DNA of 64,000 nucleotides from Neelides folsomi (lineage: Eukaryota; Arthropoda; Collembola; Neelipleona; Neelidae): the NCBI GenBank assembly GCA_034687125.1, contig JAQGBZ010000123.1, positions 99,004-163,003 of the forward strand, read 5' to 3'. Made by a program: the position numbers and the translations under genes. A model generated the notes under the pieces. It was given only the letters and a program-made list of their open reading frames with translations. It made no database searches and was not told the DNA's origin. Positions within the stretch are counted from its first letter, which is position 1. Each line of letters begins with the position of its first letter. Below, piece after piece: positions 37,817 to 50,500 of the stretch.

Positions 37817-38128
37817 TTATGAAGAATGAGACGTCTCCCCTGACTCCCCTCCTTCCCAATGGTTGTAAACGGATCGGCTGTGAGTCTCGCCAGGGATTCC
37901 CAATTCGCTCCGCTGACACTCGCCGGAAATTGATGTCCCTATGTAAGGCGATGGGAAGGAAGGAGCGTCAGAATAGATGACCATCTTGACTCCAACAGCG
38001 ATCTCCACATTGTCAAACACCTGACTCTGATTGATGAGAGCCAATCTCATGTTAATGCTCCTCTCGTCCTTGTTAACAGAGTTAACACACATGTGGAGCC
38101 GATTCTCCCACCCAGCTCCAGGACAAGT
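37817..38128 (-). CDS. Candidate terminal exon, unidentified minus-strand gene
   Basis: An open frame of 103 codons starts exactly at an acceptor-like TAG (38131-38129) and ends in a stop. It is GC-rich compared with its surroundings and includes CPGAGWENRLHMCVNSV, NVEIAVGVKMVIYSDAP and SISGECQRSELGIPGETH. I do not recognise a family. It ends only 31 bp before the TATA box of the tyrosine-rich gene, on the same strand. It may be the last exon of a neighbouring gene or simply a GC-rich promoter region that happens to be open. Confidence 0.35.
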   Translation of the reverse strand, partial: TCPGAGWENRLHMCVNSVNKDERSINMRLALINQSQVFDNVEIAVGVKMVIYSDAPSFPSPYIGTSISGECQRSELGIPGETHSRSVYNHWEGGESGETSHSS

Positions 38129-41100
38129 CTATGGAGTTAATGTATGCTAAATCGCGAATACGCTTCAGACTTCACAATAATCTCTTCATTAACATATGAC
38201 ATAACTCACTCTGTCACATCTCCTCATCTACTCCCATGCTGTCGGAGATAAACCAGGCTTCATTTATTTTGAGAAATGCAATGGGTGCACTAAATTAAAT
38301 TAAGGTAAATAAGGTAAGTAATGAGAATGTTTCCAGTCGTTCAATTTACTTCCATTTTTTATTCTAACATCAATGTTTGCTCTTTAAAAAAAGAGAGCTT
38401 CTAATTAGAAGGGTTTATGAAGTTTATGAGATTTCGCCCGGAGTAGGAATCAATATTGATGTTGAGCTAAATTATTATTATTGTTATGCAAGTAAAGAAC
38501 AAATAAGGATTGAATAACATGTTACTTGTTAAAGAACTTAAGTATCGAGTCATGAGCTCATGTTAGCCTTAAGTACAGACACAATTGATGTATTGACATG
38601 TAATTATGAAAAACTAGAACTCGGAACCAATTTTAAAGCCATGCCAAATCGGGGACCAATTATCCAACATTTTATGGAGAAGAATATTTCATATTTTTGA
38701 ACGTGATTTGGGTTGAGCCGGATCCCTAAAAGAGTCACTATTATTGTTTAACGTCGTGTTTGGGCGGCCGAGCTCATCGAATGATCTTCCATAAATTAAA
38801 ATTCTTTTCTCATGGTTATTAAGAGGTAAATTGGAAGCATAGCTTCTAGAGGAATATTATTATGGGTTTGGTCATTATTGCTCCCTTTCTTACCAGTTAC
38901 AATGCCAAGGCTTTTTGAGCTCACAGATCTCCTCACCATTTACCTTTTAATATTCCTGCCCCGATGGCCTGTGACCGTGTGGGCCTTCCTTAATGCTTCC
39001 TTTATTGATGAACTTACGACTACGCACTTGACCAAATCAAGAGCAAATCATTTTTTATTTTTACAATTAATCCATTTTATGGATTTTCCTTATTTTACTC
39101 ATTCGTTACGCTCTTGTTAGTTTCCCAATTAAAGTGGATTAATTTCATATTAAATTTTAGAACAGTGTTCAGATTATAGGTTTTAACAACTTGATTTACT
39201 TGTATTCATTCATTTACTTATTTACATGTTTGTATGAGTAGTACGAGTATAATTAGAATTTTCTATGAATTAATCCTATCTATTATGTGAAGATCGGATA
39301 GTATAAGTATTTATTCTTTGTAATGATAAAGATAAATGGTTCTTTATTAAAAGTTTTTCTACATTCTATTATAGTCATTAACTTTTTATTTTATTTTTCT
39401 AATTATATTTACAAGTAATGAAGAGATTGTGATAGATAGACAAGGATTTTATTGTGCAATGAATTTATTCAATTCTTTTAAAATTATCGAAGTGCACGCA
39501 AATACTTAACATTTGCATTTATAGGATATTTATTTGATGCTTGTGTATTCAGTATACAAATTATCGGAAAATCTTAAGACGATAAATTTTATGTTTTTAT
39601 GTCTTTGATCATAGGAATTTCACCACTCCTTCAAAGAATAATTCTTCAAGACTCTTGCATCCGCATTAATGATTTATCCTCATTCTTTTCCTAATTCACT
39701 TTTCTTAAGATCACAACACTTGTTATTATAATATAATACTTGTCCCTCGTATACTTCTGCTCTTGTTTAATTTCAGATTTATTCAGAAAATCCTCCACTT
39801 TTGTGTCCAATTCACAATAAGTGTAAACAAGAAAGTTCAAAATTCTACGAATTATCATTAAAAATTTCAGAATAAAACATTTAGATAACATTTGAAAAGT
39901 TTGTAGATACAAACTTTTACAAATATATTACAATAACAAAACCTGAGATTAAACGGAATGAAGACAACAATAAGTTGAACCAAGTTGAACCATTTTCCCT
40001 CATATACTTGATTACACATTATAAAAACAAGCCCAAATTCACGACTGATGAATTTTTACGAGCATCAAACGTGTACACAATGCATCATACAATCATACAC
40101 ATGCAAAACTTTCTATATACCTTGCTGCTTATTGTGGTCAGTGACATGACAGTGAGCTTCATGGAATTGTAAATTAGTTCGAGTTTGGAATACTAAATCG
40201 CTAGATCACATCATACCTTCAAACTTGTACAAGAACTCAATATTGTTAAAACACATGTAAGATATTATAAGAAATGAATGATTAATGATCTCCATATTTG
40301 TTTTACTTGGTGTAAATTTAAGAATTCTCCTGTCTGGTGTCTGGAAAAATTAGTTTTTCTATTATTTATATCTCCTTAATATATTTTTTAGCACTTCTCA
40401 ATAACTAAATTCAATTTGGTTTTGTTTATCTTAAGCCTTCAATTTCAATAACTGTCTCTTGTGTGGAGTAGTAGTGTGAAGATAATATTTTAATATAAAA
40501 CTTGTATTATTTACGTCTCAATGCCTTTGAAGATTGGAAGTACTGACTTTGTACATTAAAGTTCAGGCCAATTTGAATCCATTGGTTGGAACAATCAAAA
40601 GAAGCTTTCAAATCAATTCCTTCATGAGGAGAAAGAATAGTTGAATATCAAGTTCTATCTCACTATCTCTATCTCCCTTTAGTTTTCCTCCTTCAAAAAA
40701 CAATTTATATTCTACCAATTCCCCGCCATCCACTAAAAACTTCATCATATTGCGATGAGGAATTCTTGGCGTCATCCCCCTGCTACAATTTGCAAATTGG
40801 AGGATAAAAAGTTTATTAAAGCAGGGCGATGTATGTAACCGGGATTTCGCTCCTATTCAACTCCTTGTTACTTATCTCAACAAGGAGGCATTATTTAATA
40901 GAAAAAGAGTTATGGGGGTTTGAACGAATGTCATTGTGGTCACTTTCTAAGGGTCGTTGGAGCGCAACGACGTAAGGACTTCTGCTCCGCCGAACCCACA
41001 ATATTTTTGTAGTGTGTTAAGTGTGAGCAGGTTGAGAGATGATTGGGGTGTGAAATGATGTTGCTCTTTCGCATCCAAAACCGACCCTCGTCTCACTTTC

Positions 41101-43047
41101 TTCATTCGCTGGGTACGGACAGGGCCTCTTCGGCCAACAAGGATGTGAAGTCTTAATCTTTCACGCGAGGTAGAAATGCACACGGGGTGAATTATCCCAA
41201 AATTATGTAGCAGGAACAATGGAGGTTCATTCATCGAGCTCATTTGATTATCTAATCATAAACGCTTAAAGGATTTCAATAAAATATGCTAAAGATCACG
41301 TTTTTACTAGACGCCAACAAAGCACTAGGATGAGAAATTTTACTTTTTATACATTTTTATTAAATAATGGTAAATACTACCTACTTGTATAAGGGAAAAT
41401 CTTTTAAGTTTTTAGAAAATTTTCACGCTTCCTTTTTTTGTTGTTAGATTTTAGAAAATTTTATTGTAAATAATGTTTATAATTTTGGCATAATATGTGT
41501 ACCTTATACTTTATTACCAATATTGTTTAATAAATATACTCTTTTAACAACGATACTCTTTTTATGCTCATACTATAGGTTTTATGCGAACAGAATTTAT
41601 TAATTGTAAGTGTATATAGGAAATAATTGCATATATGTCTGACTCTTGTTATTCAATGTACAAAGTACAGATATAATTGAAACTAATTGGCTAATGAGCA
41701 TATTAATCATTTCATACAAAAATCTAGTTTGTAGAAAATACTACAAACATGCGAATGGGTTTGATAAATTAATAACACGAGGTTCAATTGAGTTATGAAA
41801 AGGCAACGGTCAGAAAGTAGTTTAAGCCAAAGATTAGAAATCATAAATAGAGTTGAGTGTAATTGTAATGATTTTAAGAACGAGAAAGAGAAGTGAATTT
41901 GGCGAGAAGAAATTGAGCTAATTGGCTTCACTTGTTTCTTCTCTCTTATTCTTCTTGGATGATGATTACGAGCTGATGAGTTGCATTGACTTGTAAAAGA
42001 ACCTTCCCCCTTCCCAGCCAACATTAAATCCACTTGATTGATGTACAAACACTCGTAATTGATAACCGCAAATCTCCCATTTATCTCAAAGCTCCTTCGA
42101 AGGAGATTCCATCTGCCTCCTCGTATTTACATTGGGGTCTCGATTCTCATCTTCATTATGTATTGTAGGATGTCTGAACGTCCGAATTTTGTTCTCGACA
42201 ACTTTCAATTTTCATCTTGAACCATCTCAACTAAAGAATAGGAATAATATTATTGATATAAAAAGATCATTGTTGCTGAAACGTATCATGCATTATTCAT
42301 ATTATTTAGGTATGTTGGATGAAAAAATTAAAGAGAGTACCCTTAATGCTGGTACTGATTGAAAAATGTTTAAGTAATCGATTTAATAGAAATATTTAAA
42401 TATATTATACAAAATTTAAGAAATATGAAATATTTTAATTTTTTGCCGATGTTTTCATACAATGTTTTATTGAATTAATTGTCATTTATAACATTTTTGT
42501 TCAGATTTGTTAACAAATATCAAAGAGAAACTGATAAATATTTCCTTATTTGTGTTAAAATAATTTTTAAGATTTTTATGCCCGCAATTTACTTTCTACA
42601 TGATTATTTACTATTGCAATTCACTTACTTACGGAATCATTAATGATTAATCTAATTTAGAAAGCATTAGGTATTTATTATATTTTTATATTAACAAACT
42701 CAACCGATGCAGGGTGAGTGTACCAAATATATGAAGTTTGTTGAATCGCCAATTAGTTGCCTTTTCCATTTCACTTTCGCTGCAAATGCAACAAGAATCA
42801 ATTTTTGATCATTTTATCCTAATCTACGTTTTCTTTATTTTGGTAATTGTTTGCCCATGATAGTTAGCCATTAATACGGTGTAATTACTGAACTTACTGG
42901 TCAAGGATTAAAGACCGTTGGCGTGTGTGAAGGAATGAGCCATGATCTCTCCTTTTCCGGCCCGGTGATTCTTGACGAGTTTTGGGAGGCTGCTGAGATC
43001 ACTTCTCCTCTCCTGAGTGGAAAGTGTTTCTGTAGGGAAGCGAAGGC
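38129..43047. other. Mostly noncoding AT-rich stretch
   Basis: No supported exon or RNA gene was found. A 98-codon minus-strand frame at 40947-41243 sits in a locally GC-richer patch but has no recognisable domain or splice partner. The last few hundred bases (about 42900-43050) become GC-richer as they approach the promoter of the RR cuticle gene. Confidence 0.5.
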
Positions 43048-43054
43048 TATAAAG
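43048..43054 (+). promoter_or_regulatory. TATA box of the Gly/Pro/His-rich cuticle gene
   Basis: TATAAAG lies 66 bp upstream of the ATG at 43114, and a TCATT initiator-like motif is about 24 bp downstream, so transcription probably starts near 43075. Confidence 0.75.
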
Positions 43055-43113
43055 CTCACTCGCTCCCGCCGCTCTTCATTTATTCCTCAACGATCACTCA
43101 CGTCGACTTCAAG

Positions 43114-46100
43114 ATGAAGTTCCCCGCCGTGTTTCTAGTAAGTAACCCTCTTTAATATTTACATTAACTACATATTTAAAATATTTTTATTGTAATACAT
43201 TTAAATATATTCTATATTAAAATATTTGTACCGTTCTTATCATTTAAATAATGTGCCATTTTTATTTTAACATGGTTCGAATTTATATAAATAAATTAAA
43301 TCATTATAAACATTATTTAAATATATTTTAAATAGAAAGGTTATCTTTGCCAACTATACTTTCCTAATAATTTTATTATATTTTAGGTCGCTATATTGGG
43401 AATAAGTTCTACGCCAAGTTCCCTTGCAAATCCCGGAGTCCGCTTCCCCGACATCCTTGCTCCAATTAGAAACATGTTTGGACCAAGACATGGAGGGCCT
43501 TCAGGACCAACTGGCCCCACATCAAGCGGATCAGGCCAAAGCTTTGGTTTCAACAACCACCAATTCCCTTCTAAGGACACCTCAGGAGCGGAAACTGGTA
43601 AACCACAAAGCGGAAGACCTTCCGGCCCTTATGACCACCATGGCGGCCACTACGCATCAAATGGTCCAAATCAAGAAGACCATAATGGATACAGGCCTTA
43701 CTATCCTCAAGGCCCAGAAGGTCCATCAGGAGCTGAGCAAAACCAAGTTAGTAGCCCTTATAGTCCATATTCACCTCATGGAGGACCTGGAGGTCCCGGA
43801 GGACCAGGAGGGCATTATTCCCCTTACCCACCACCGCCAAGTTCAGGAGGTCGTAGACGACCAGGACCAGGAGGAGATCATTATAGACAGACGAGACAAC
43901 ATGAAAATTCCTATCCATCTGATGAGTATCGTTCATACGGAGGACCCTCAAATGACGAAGGTGGAGCTCCTTCTGGATTTGGGTCTTTTGGTGATTTTGG
44001 CGGGCCAAGTTTTGGAAACGGAGGGTCAAGTCATGGAGGACCTCCAAGTCACGGCGGACCTCCAAGCCACGGTGGACCTCCAAGCCACGGAGGGCCATCA
44101 CACGGGGGACCACATGGTGAACCTCATGGACATGGAGGAAATGCACCAAGAAGACCAAGATATCCACAAGGATCCCACAGTCGCCCTTATAGAGTTTCTC
44201 GTCCTGCTTTCGCTCCTTCTGATGACGGTTATCTTCCTGGACCACCACCGGGTCATTCACATTCACACGGACCGTCATATGGTGGACCTAGTCATGGTCA
44301 TGGCCAACATGGACCTTCTCACGGAGGACCTTCAATAGGCTCCAGCAGTAGTGGATTTATCCCTCAAACCCAATCTCGTCCTTCCCCTTATAATGACGGT
44401 CCAAATGGAGGATTTGGCCCAAATGTGAACGGTTACGAAGAAGATCCACAAATTGTTACTCTTGACGATGTCCAAAGACCACATGGGTTAGGAAGACGAC
44501 CAGGGGGACTTGGCGGACCAGGAGGACCAGGAGGATTAAATCCCGGGGGATTTGATGACATTTACATGCAAGGACAATCCGGACCAGGGCAAGATATTTC
44601 ACACAATCGCCCAATTCCAGCATTCGAAGAGGGAGGGCCGGGAGGGCCAATTTATCGAAGCAACCCAATGAAGCCTTCAACTCGTCCATTTGGTTCGTTC
44701 CCATCCCAAGGGATGTCAAGTAGTGAAGAGAGCTTTGGAAAGGGGCCCAAATACATGTTTAAGCCAGTTTCTTCCTCCATGCAAACATCCGATGAAGTTT
44801 ACTATGGAAAGCCAATGATGATGTCCGCTTCTTCGGACTCTCCAATAAAGAAGGGAAGGAAGGGGAAGAAGCCGATGGGATTCTCCAAGAAGCCTATTGC
44901 CCTCACTTCTCCTAAAATGGAGAAAAGTGCAAGTGAGGGGACTCCTGCCATCGTCGAACCACAAATTGCCGAGTCGGCCCATGGTGGTCATCACGGTCAT
45001 CATGGCCATCATGGGGGGTTTCCTGACAATGAGCTCAGCAGCAATGGAGATAGAATCCTCTACCATGTGGCGGGACATCAAGGACCCTACAGTTACAGAT
45101 TCGGCTATGATACCGGCAAAGGGTGAGTTTACAGTCATTGAACATCTAATGGGGAGTTGTTGATAGAAGAAAAAGAACATTAGAAATCACATTCATATCA
45201 TTGGGAATCTAAGTGAGAATTGAAAGTAAAACTGCGGATCTTTGCACTTGTTAGATTTGAATCTTTTTATGAAAGGAGGAAATCAGAGTGGAACAATTGG
45301 AAAGGCTTTACTTCTTAAGAGGCAGGCACGGCAAGTAGGCACGAGACGGAGGGATCCTCTGCTTCGTTGCCCACACAGCCACACATCCATTCCTTCACAT
45401 CTACAAGGAATTAATAAGAAGGAGAAATCCCATAAAAACATCTCAACAATGCTTATAAAACCCATTCCTCCTCATTTTAATTATCACTCTATTTATTATT
45501 AATTACGTATTCCAATGTTGTTTGTTTATTCTGGTTATTCTCATTAGAGATAACCTCGAAGTTTGATGGCCCTTCAAGACGCTTTATTTTTAATAAGATT
45601 AACCTATGATTCTTACATGCAACTAATCTTACTTTAAATAAAGATGCAGGTTGTAATGTCAGTGCTCCAAACTCTAAGTTCATTAGATAAGCATTAGACC
45701 CCCTGTATTAATAATTTAAAGATGGAATTTAGATTCGGATTTACCTAATTATTGTTGTATTAAATGCACCGCCGTTATGCATATCATTTCTTAATAAAAT
45801 CTCTTAATCCTTATCTTCATACCAAAGGTATAAAATATATACCCAAATAAGAAAACTCTAATAATTTAAATGATGGGAGCAAGTTTGTAGTTTCTTTTAC
45901 TACAATACTTCTTTTATGCTAGGTTATAGTAATAAGTTTAAGGTCATTACTTTATGGAATACTATAGACGTCTTGTAAAAAAGTAAGCCAAGCTTATTTA
46001 ACCTAGTTATTAAAAGTCTGTGAAATTAGGATCGATTGATTTTGAATAAAAATTAGTGCAAGAGGTTCTTTTGAATCATCATATGATGACAATCGAAATC

Positions 46101-46700
46101 AAAAGACTTGGTTTATTATTTTTATTCCACTGCACCATGAGTGAATCTATGAGTTAAACAATGGAAAGAAAAATGAGAAAACGATGGATGGTATGCCACA
46201 AACTTTTTGTTTGCTCTCCTCCAATTCTTGACTCTCCCTATTCAAGGAAACAATTGACAATGGAATCTTTGCTCTCACTTTCCCTGCTTAAGTGGATTTG
46301 AGAAATGAAAAGATTAAATCTCTTCATGTTTAAATAAGAGCTAAATGTGATATGATGAATTGAGATTTTTCAACTAACATTTTGTGCTCAAATACATTTT
46401 ACATGCCTAATATAATTTTATTATAAATGAAATTTTTTCATTGACTTATTGTCAGGTACAATCGGATGTTTCGGCATGAGGAGAAGAACGGTAAAGGATA
46501 CGTGACTGGAAAGTATGGATTTTACGATAAGCATGGGAAATTGAACGTGGTGAATTACGAGGCAAGTTCGCGGAATTCTTAGTATTGCATATTAGCAGAG
46601 AGTGATATGAGCGATACAAGTCATTAACATCACTTACATTATTTACATTTTATTTTAGGCCCATCCTCAATATGGATTTAAAGCAACGAGAGGACACTGA
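43114..46700 (+). CDS. RR-type cuticle protein with Gly/Pro/His-rich body, 635 aa
   Basis: Four coding exons (43114-43137, 43387-45122, 46456-46561, 46659-46700) total 1908 nt. The signal peptide is split by the first intron: MKFPAVFL, then VAILGISSTP. The long exon 2 encodes low-complexity sequence: collagen-like GGPGGPGGPGG, a run of SHGGPP repeats around 44030-44110, and HHGHHGHHGG near the end. The C-terminus is a Rebers-Riddiford chitin-binding module built across three exons: GPYSYRFGYDTGKG, then YNRMFRHEEKNGKGYVTGKY, then LNVVNYEAHPQYGFKAT. It would be secreted and bind chitin in the cuticle. The last intron has a GC donor (GCAAGT at 46562-46567). AATAAA at 46895-46900 is a likely polyA signal. 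A Gly/Pro body longer than 500 residues is unusually large for the family. Confidence 0.9.
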
Positions 46701-46894
46701 CTTCAGCGCTACGGACAAACTAATTTGTTTCAGTTACCATTTATGAAAACTTGATCGTAAATACTATTTTGTATGACTCAAGGCGCCTTCCTCATTGTTT
46801 ATTTTTAAGTATGAGTAAATGAGTACCTATTAAATAAGATTCTCATGTCACAAACTTATTTTTGTTCTGTTAAAGCTTCAATCTTCCTTTTCCT

Positions 46895-46900
46895 AATAAA
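46895..46900 (+). terminator. Probable polyA signal of the RR cuticle gene
   Basis: AATAAA about 195 bp after the stop at 46700, at the end of the plausible 3' UTR. Confidence 0.55.
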
Positions 46901-47551
46901 ACATAAAATGAATTTTTGTGTATTTCTGCATCATGCATTTCATGATTAAAGATTGGACATTTTTTTAAGTTCGAATATTAATATTTATCAAAATAATTCA
47001 TCGTTTATTTACAGTCAAAATTAAGAACACTTGGTCAATTGAAATTATCAATTTATATTATTTATAAAATAAAAGTCTGATGAAAAGTCAAAAATAAAAT
47101 ATGTTCATATATCTAATATTCGTATATTTGTTAATCTTCATTAGTAAATCGTAAATATGTAAGTTTTAGGTTTACAGAATTTTTGTCATTTATCTGTATT
47201 GATAACAAGAACAAGTAATAGAAAGAACTAATGTACAAAAAATCTAACTACATATCATTATAATTATACTACATTAAAACTCATATTAATTATAACGAGT
47301 ACAATTCAGTGTTCTTATAAGCACTATAATTAAATTTAATTAACTAATTAAGTCTTGGGAGAAAAGTCAGTAAAAGGCGTACAAGATTTTCGTTTGAGTT
47401 GTAAAGTCAGTCAAGTCGTTTTGAGTCATTGTCTTTAGGAAGGAAATTGAAAGTCTTCGTCAGTCCCTTTATTTCGCTTTGTCCGAGAAATTAAATAAAT
47501 TTAAATTTTTTGTCGTTTGAAAAGTCAGAGAATAAAGGACTTACAAGAGTC

Positions 47552-50500
47552 TCAAGTGCTGATTAGCATTTCAGTCTGCTCACTCGTCTCCTCAGCCGCC
47601 TCCGCGGCTCCCACATTCTCTGGAGAATAAGGAGTCGTGGGGACCGGAGGAGTCGGAGAAATCAAGGCAGGTCCTGCACAAGGCATTATCTTAGTACTTG
47701 TCAGAATGTGCGACGGTGTTGGGACAGGGCTAGGGTCAGTGGATAAAAGCATTGCTCGTTCCTCCCTCATTCTCATCCTCAAAGGATAATGAGTCGGACG
47801 GCCTGGATTGACCCCATTTCCTTTATTCTCTGACAATGGGTTCGGAGTAGTTGTCGAGGGTCGGAATCTGATCCGGCCTCGCTCTCGAGTCACCGTCACA
47901 GAAACGCTACTACTATTACCTCTGCGTACAAATTGCGGCACTCGCGAGCCATTGGCGTTAATATAAACATTTTTCAAATTACTCTGCTGTGGATTACTCT
48001 GTTGGTTTCTCCTCTCCTGCTGCTGTTTCTCCGCAAGAGCCACCATCATCCGCTCTTTGAGGATCCCAGCTCCTGAGAGTCGGATCCTTGTGGGTTCTTC
48101 CGTTGTTGAAGTTGTGGGTTGGAGAGTTGAAACCGAAGCATTGACGAAAATTGGCCCACGTCCGCTGCTTCGCTCCGTCATTATCAAAAGAGGATGATTT
48201 TCTCCATAACCTCCCCTATAACTCCTAACCTCTGGCCCGCGAGTTTTCTCCACACTTTGAGAAGATTCCCTCTCTCGCTCTTTCTGTTGTCGTTCGCTTT
48301 GTGGAGTTTGGAAAAGTCCACCTTCAAAAACCTCCGTTTTGCTTTCTACCTCATTTTCTGCCTCTGGTTCTTCCGTTGGAGTCTCATCGTCTTCTTCTGA
48401 AGCTGAGGCTTCTTTTTCTTCCTTATAAAATGGCTGAACTCTTGGTCTCATATGAGGCGGTCGGCGGATTTGGGGTCTTTGAGGGAAGTCCCGATAGTAA
48501 AGTCCCTCTGGTCTTCTGATGTTTTCAGCTTGTTGGAATCGGAATGGTCCGTGGTGGAACCGAGGTCTTCGTTTAATGAATTGAGTTGGCTTTGAAATTC
48601 TTCCTATACCTTGGTTATCCCATGGCTTCCAGTTCCCGCCGCCATCAGAATGAAGATGGTAAATAATTGTGGAGGGTTGTGATATGTATGGCTGCATTGC
48701 TGGAGTCTGGCGAAGAATTTGAGCCTCTAATGAATTCATCTGTTGAGGCATCATCTGAACTTGTTGACGGTTCAAGAGATTCATTTGCGTCGGTTGTTGG
48801 CTAAATAATGGTTGTCTCATGAAATTGGCCATATTATTAAACTGTTGGGGATTGTTCATGACTTGCTGCTGTCGAACCATGGAAGCTTGAGGGATGTAAT
48901 TAATATTTGAATTCCTGAGGAAAGGAGGAGGATTGTAAATGGCAGCTGCTGCCTGTAATTGCATTGGATCAATATAAGAAGGAGCAGCAGAATAAACTGG
49001 ATTCATTATTGAAGGGAGGGCCTTAAGAACTTTAAAACCCGTAGCTGCTCCTGCCGTGTAAGTTACAGTTCTTCGTACTCCATCAGGATCAATATAAGAA
49101 TAAGTTCCCATTACAGTTCCATCAGCATCTGCAGATTCTTTTCGTTTAGCATCATCCGATTTATAATTAAAGGCGTAACTTCCGTCGGTGGCACCTTCAG
49201 TAATTTCATCACCTCCTAAGAAAAGATTTTTAATAATTAATTATAACATTTAAAATTATGTAGATTAAATGGCTATAAAACACTAATGATAATAAATTAC
49301 CTTTATTGCCCTTTCCTTTCCCCTTCTTTCCTTTATTGCCTTTGTTTGCCTTGTTCCCTTTGTTGCCTTTTCCTTTGGTTGCACCTTTTCCTCCCTTGGA
49401 ACCACCCTTGTTGGCTTTATTTCCTCCTTTCTTTCCTGCACAACTTCCACCTGAACATCCTCCGTTCCCACGATTTCCTCCTCCTCCACCTCCACCACCA
49501 CCCTCTTCGGGCCAATCTTCCTCTTCATTTTCTGGCCAATCTTCTTCATCTTCAGGCCATGCCCCTCCACCACTTTCGCCCTTTGCTCCTCCACCTGTTA
49601 AAATTGAAAATATGCTTAAAATAAGATTCCAATAGTTTTTATTTCATAATTAGGAAACAGGCGGAGCGGGCATAATGAGGTCAAAGGGTTAATAAGTACA
49701 ATGCTATAGTGTTTTTTTCCGTTTACCACAACTTCCTCCGGAGCAACCTCCTTTATTGGCGCCATCCCCATTGCTATTCCCACCACCACATACTCCTCCA
49801 GAACAGCCTTCAAGTTTGGCGGATTCCTCAATATTACTCCCAGCCCCACAACTCCCTCCAGAGCATCCTTTCTCACTAGGCCCTTTGGTTCCCTTCTTTC
49901 CCTTCCCTTTCCCTCCACACCCGCCACCTGAACAACCTTTCTCTTTCGAACTACTTTGACTTTTTTTATCACTACACCCGCCACCGGAACATCCCTTGCT
50001 TTTAGAAGATTTCCCTTTACTTTTCCCATCACTGCACCCGCCCCCTGAACATCCCGATTTTTTACCTCCCTTCCCACCCTTTGCTCCTTTCCCCTTTCCA
50101 CATGCTCTTTCAGAACATCCCTTTTCTCCCTTTTCGGCAGATTTCTCCTCACTTTTATTTCCTTTACATGCTCCACCTGAACAACCTTTACTTTTTGAGC
50201 CCTTTCGTTTGCTCTTAGAACTTTTTCCTTTACTTTCGCCTCCACATTTCCCACCTGAACATCCTGGTTCTTTGGTTTCTTCCTCTTTCTCTCCTTTGCT
50301 ACCTGCACATCCACCCCCTGAACATCCCTTGCCTTTAGAACTCTTTCCATTCCCTTTGGAACTTTTACTTTTTCCTCCGTTGCATTTCCCTCCTGAACAA
50401 CCAACTTCTTTAGTTTCTTCTTCTTTTTCTCCTTTACTACCCGCACACCCGCCACCTGAACAACCCTTACTTTTTGAACTTTTTCCTTTGCCCTTTGAGC

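Noticed and set aside
40947-41243. 98-codon minus-strand frame in a locally GC-richer patch
   Set aside because: No domain, no signal peptide and no convincing splice or promoter context; not strong enough to call.
43424-44338. Second plus-strand frame of 304 codons inside the cuticle exon
   Set aside because: Out-of-frame reading of the Gly/Pro/His repeats; the frame with a signal peptide and RR domain is 43387-45122.
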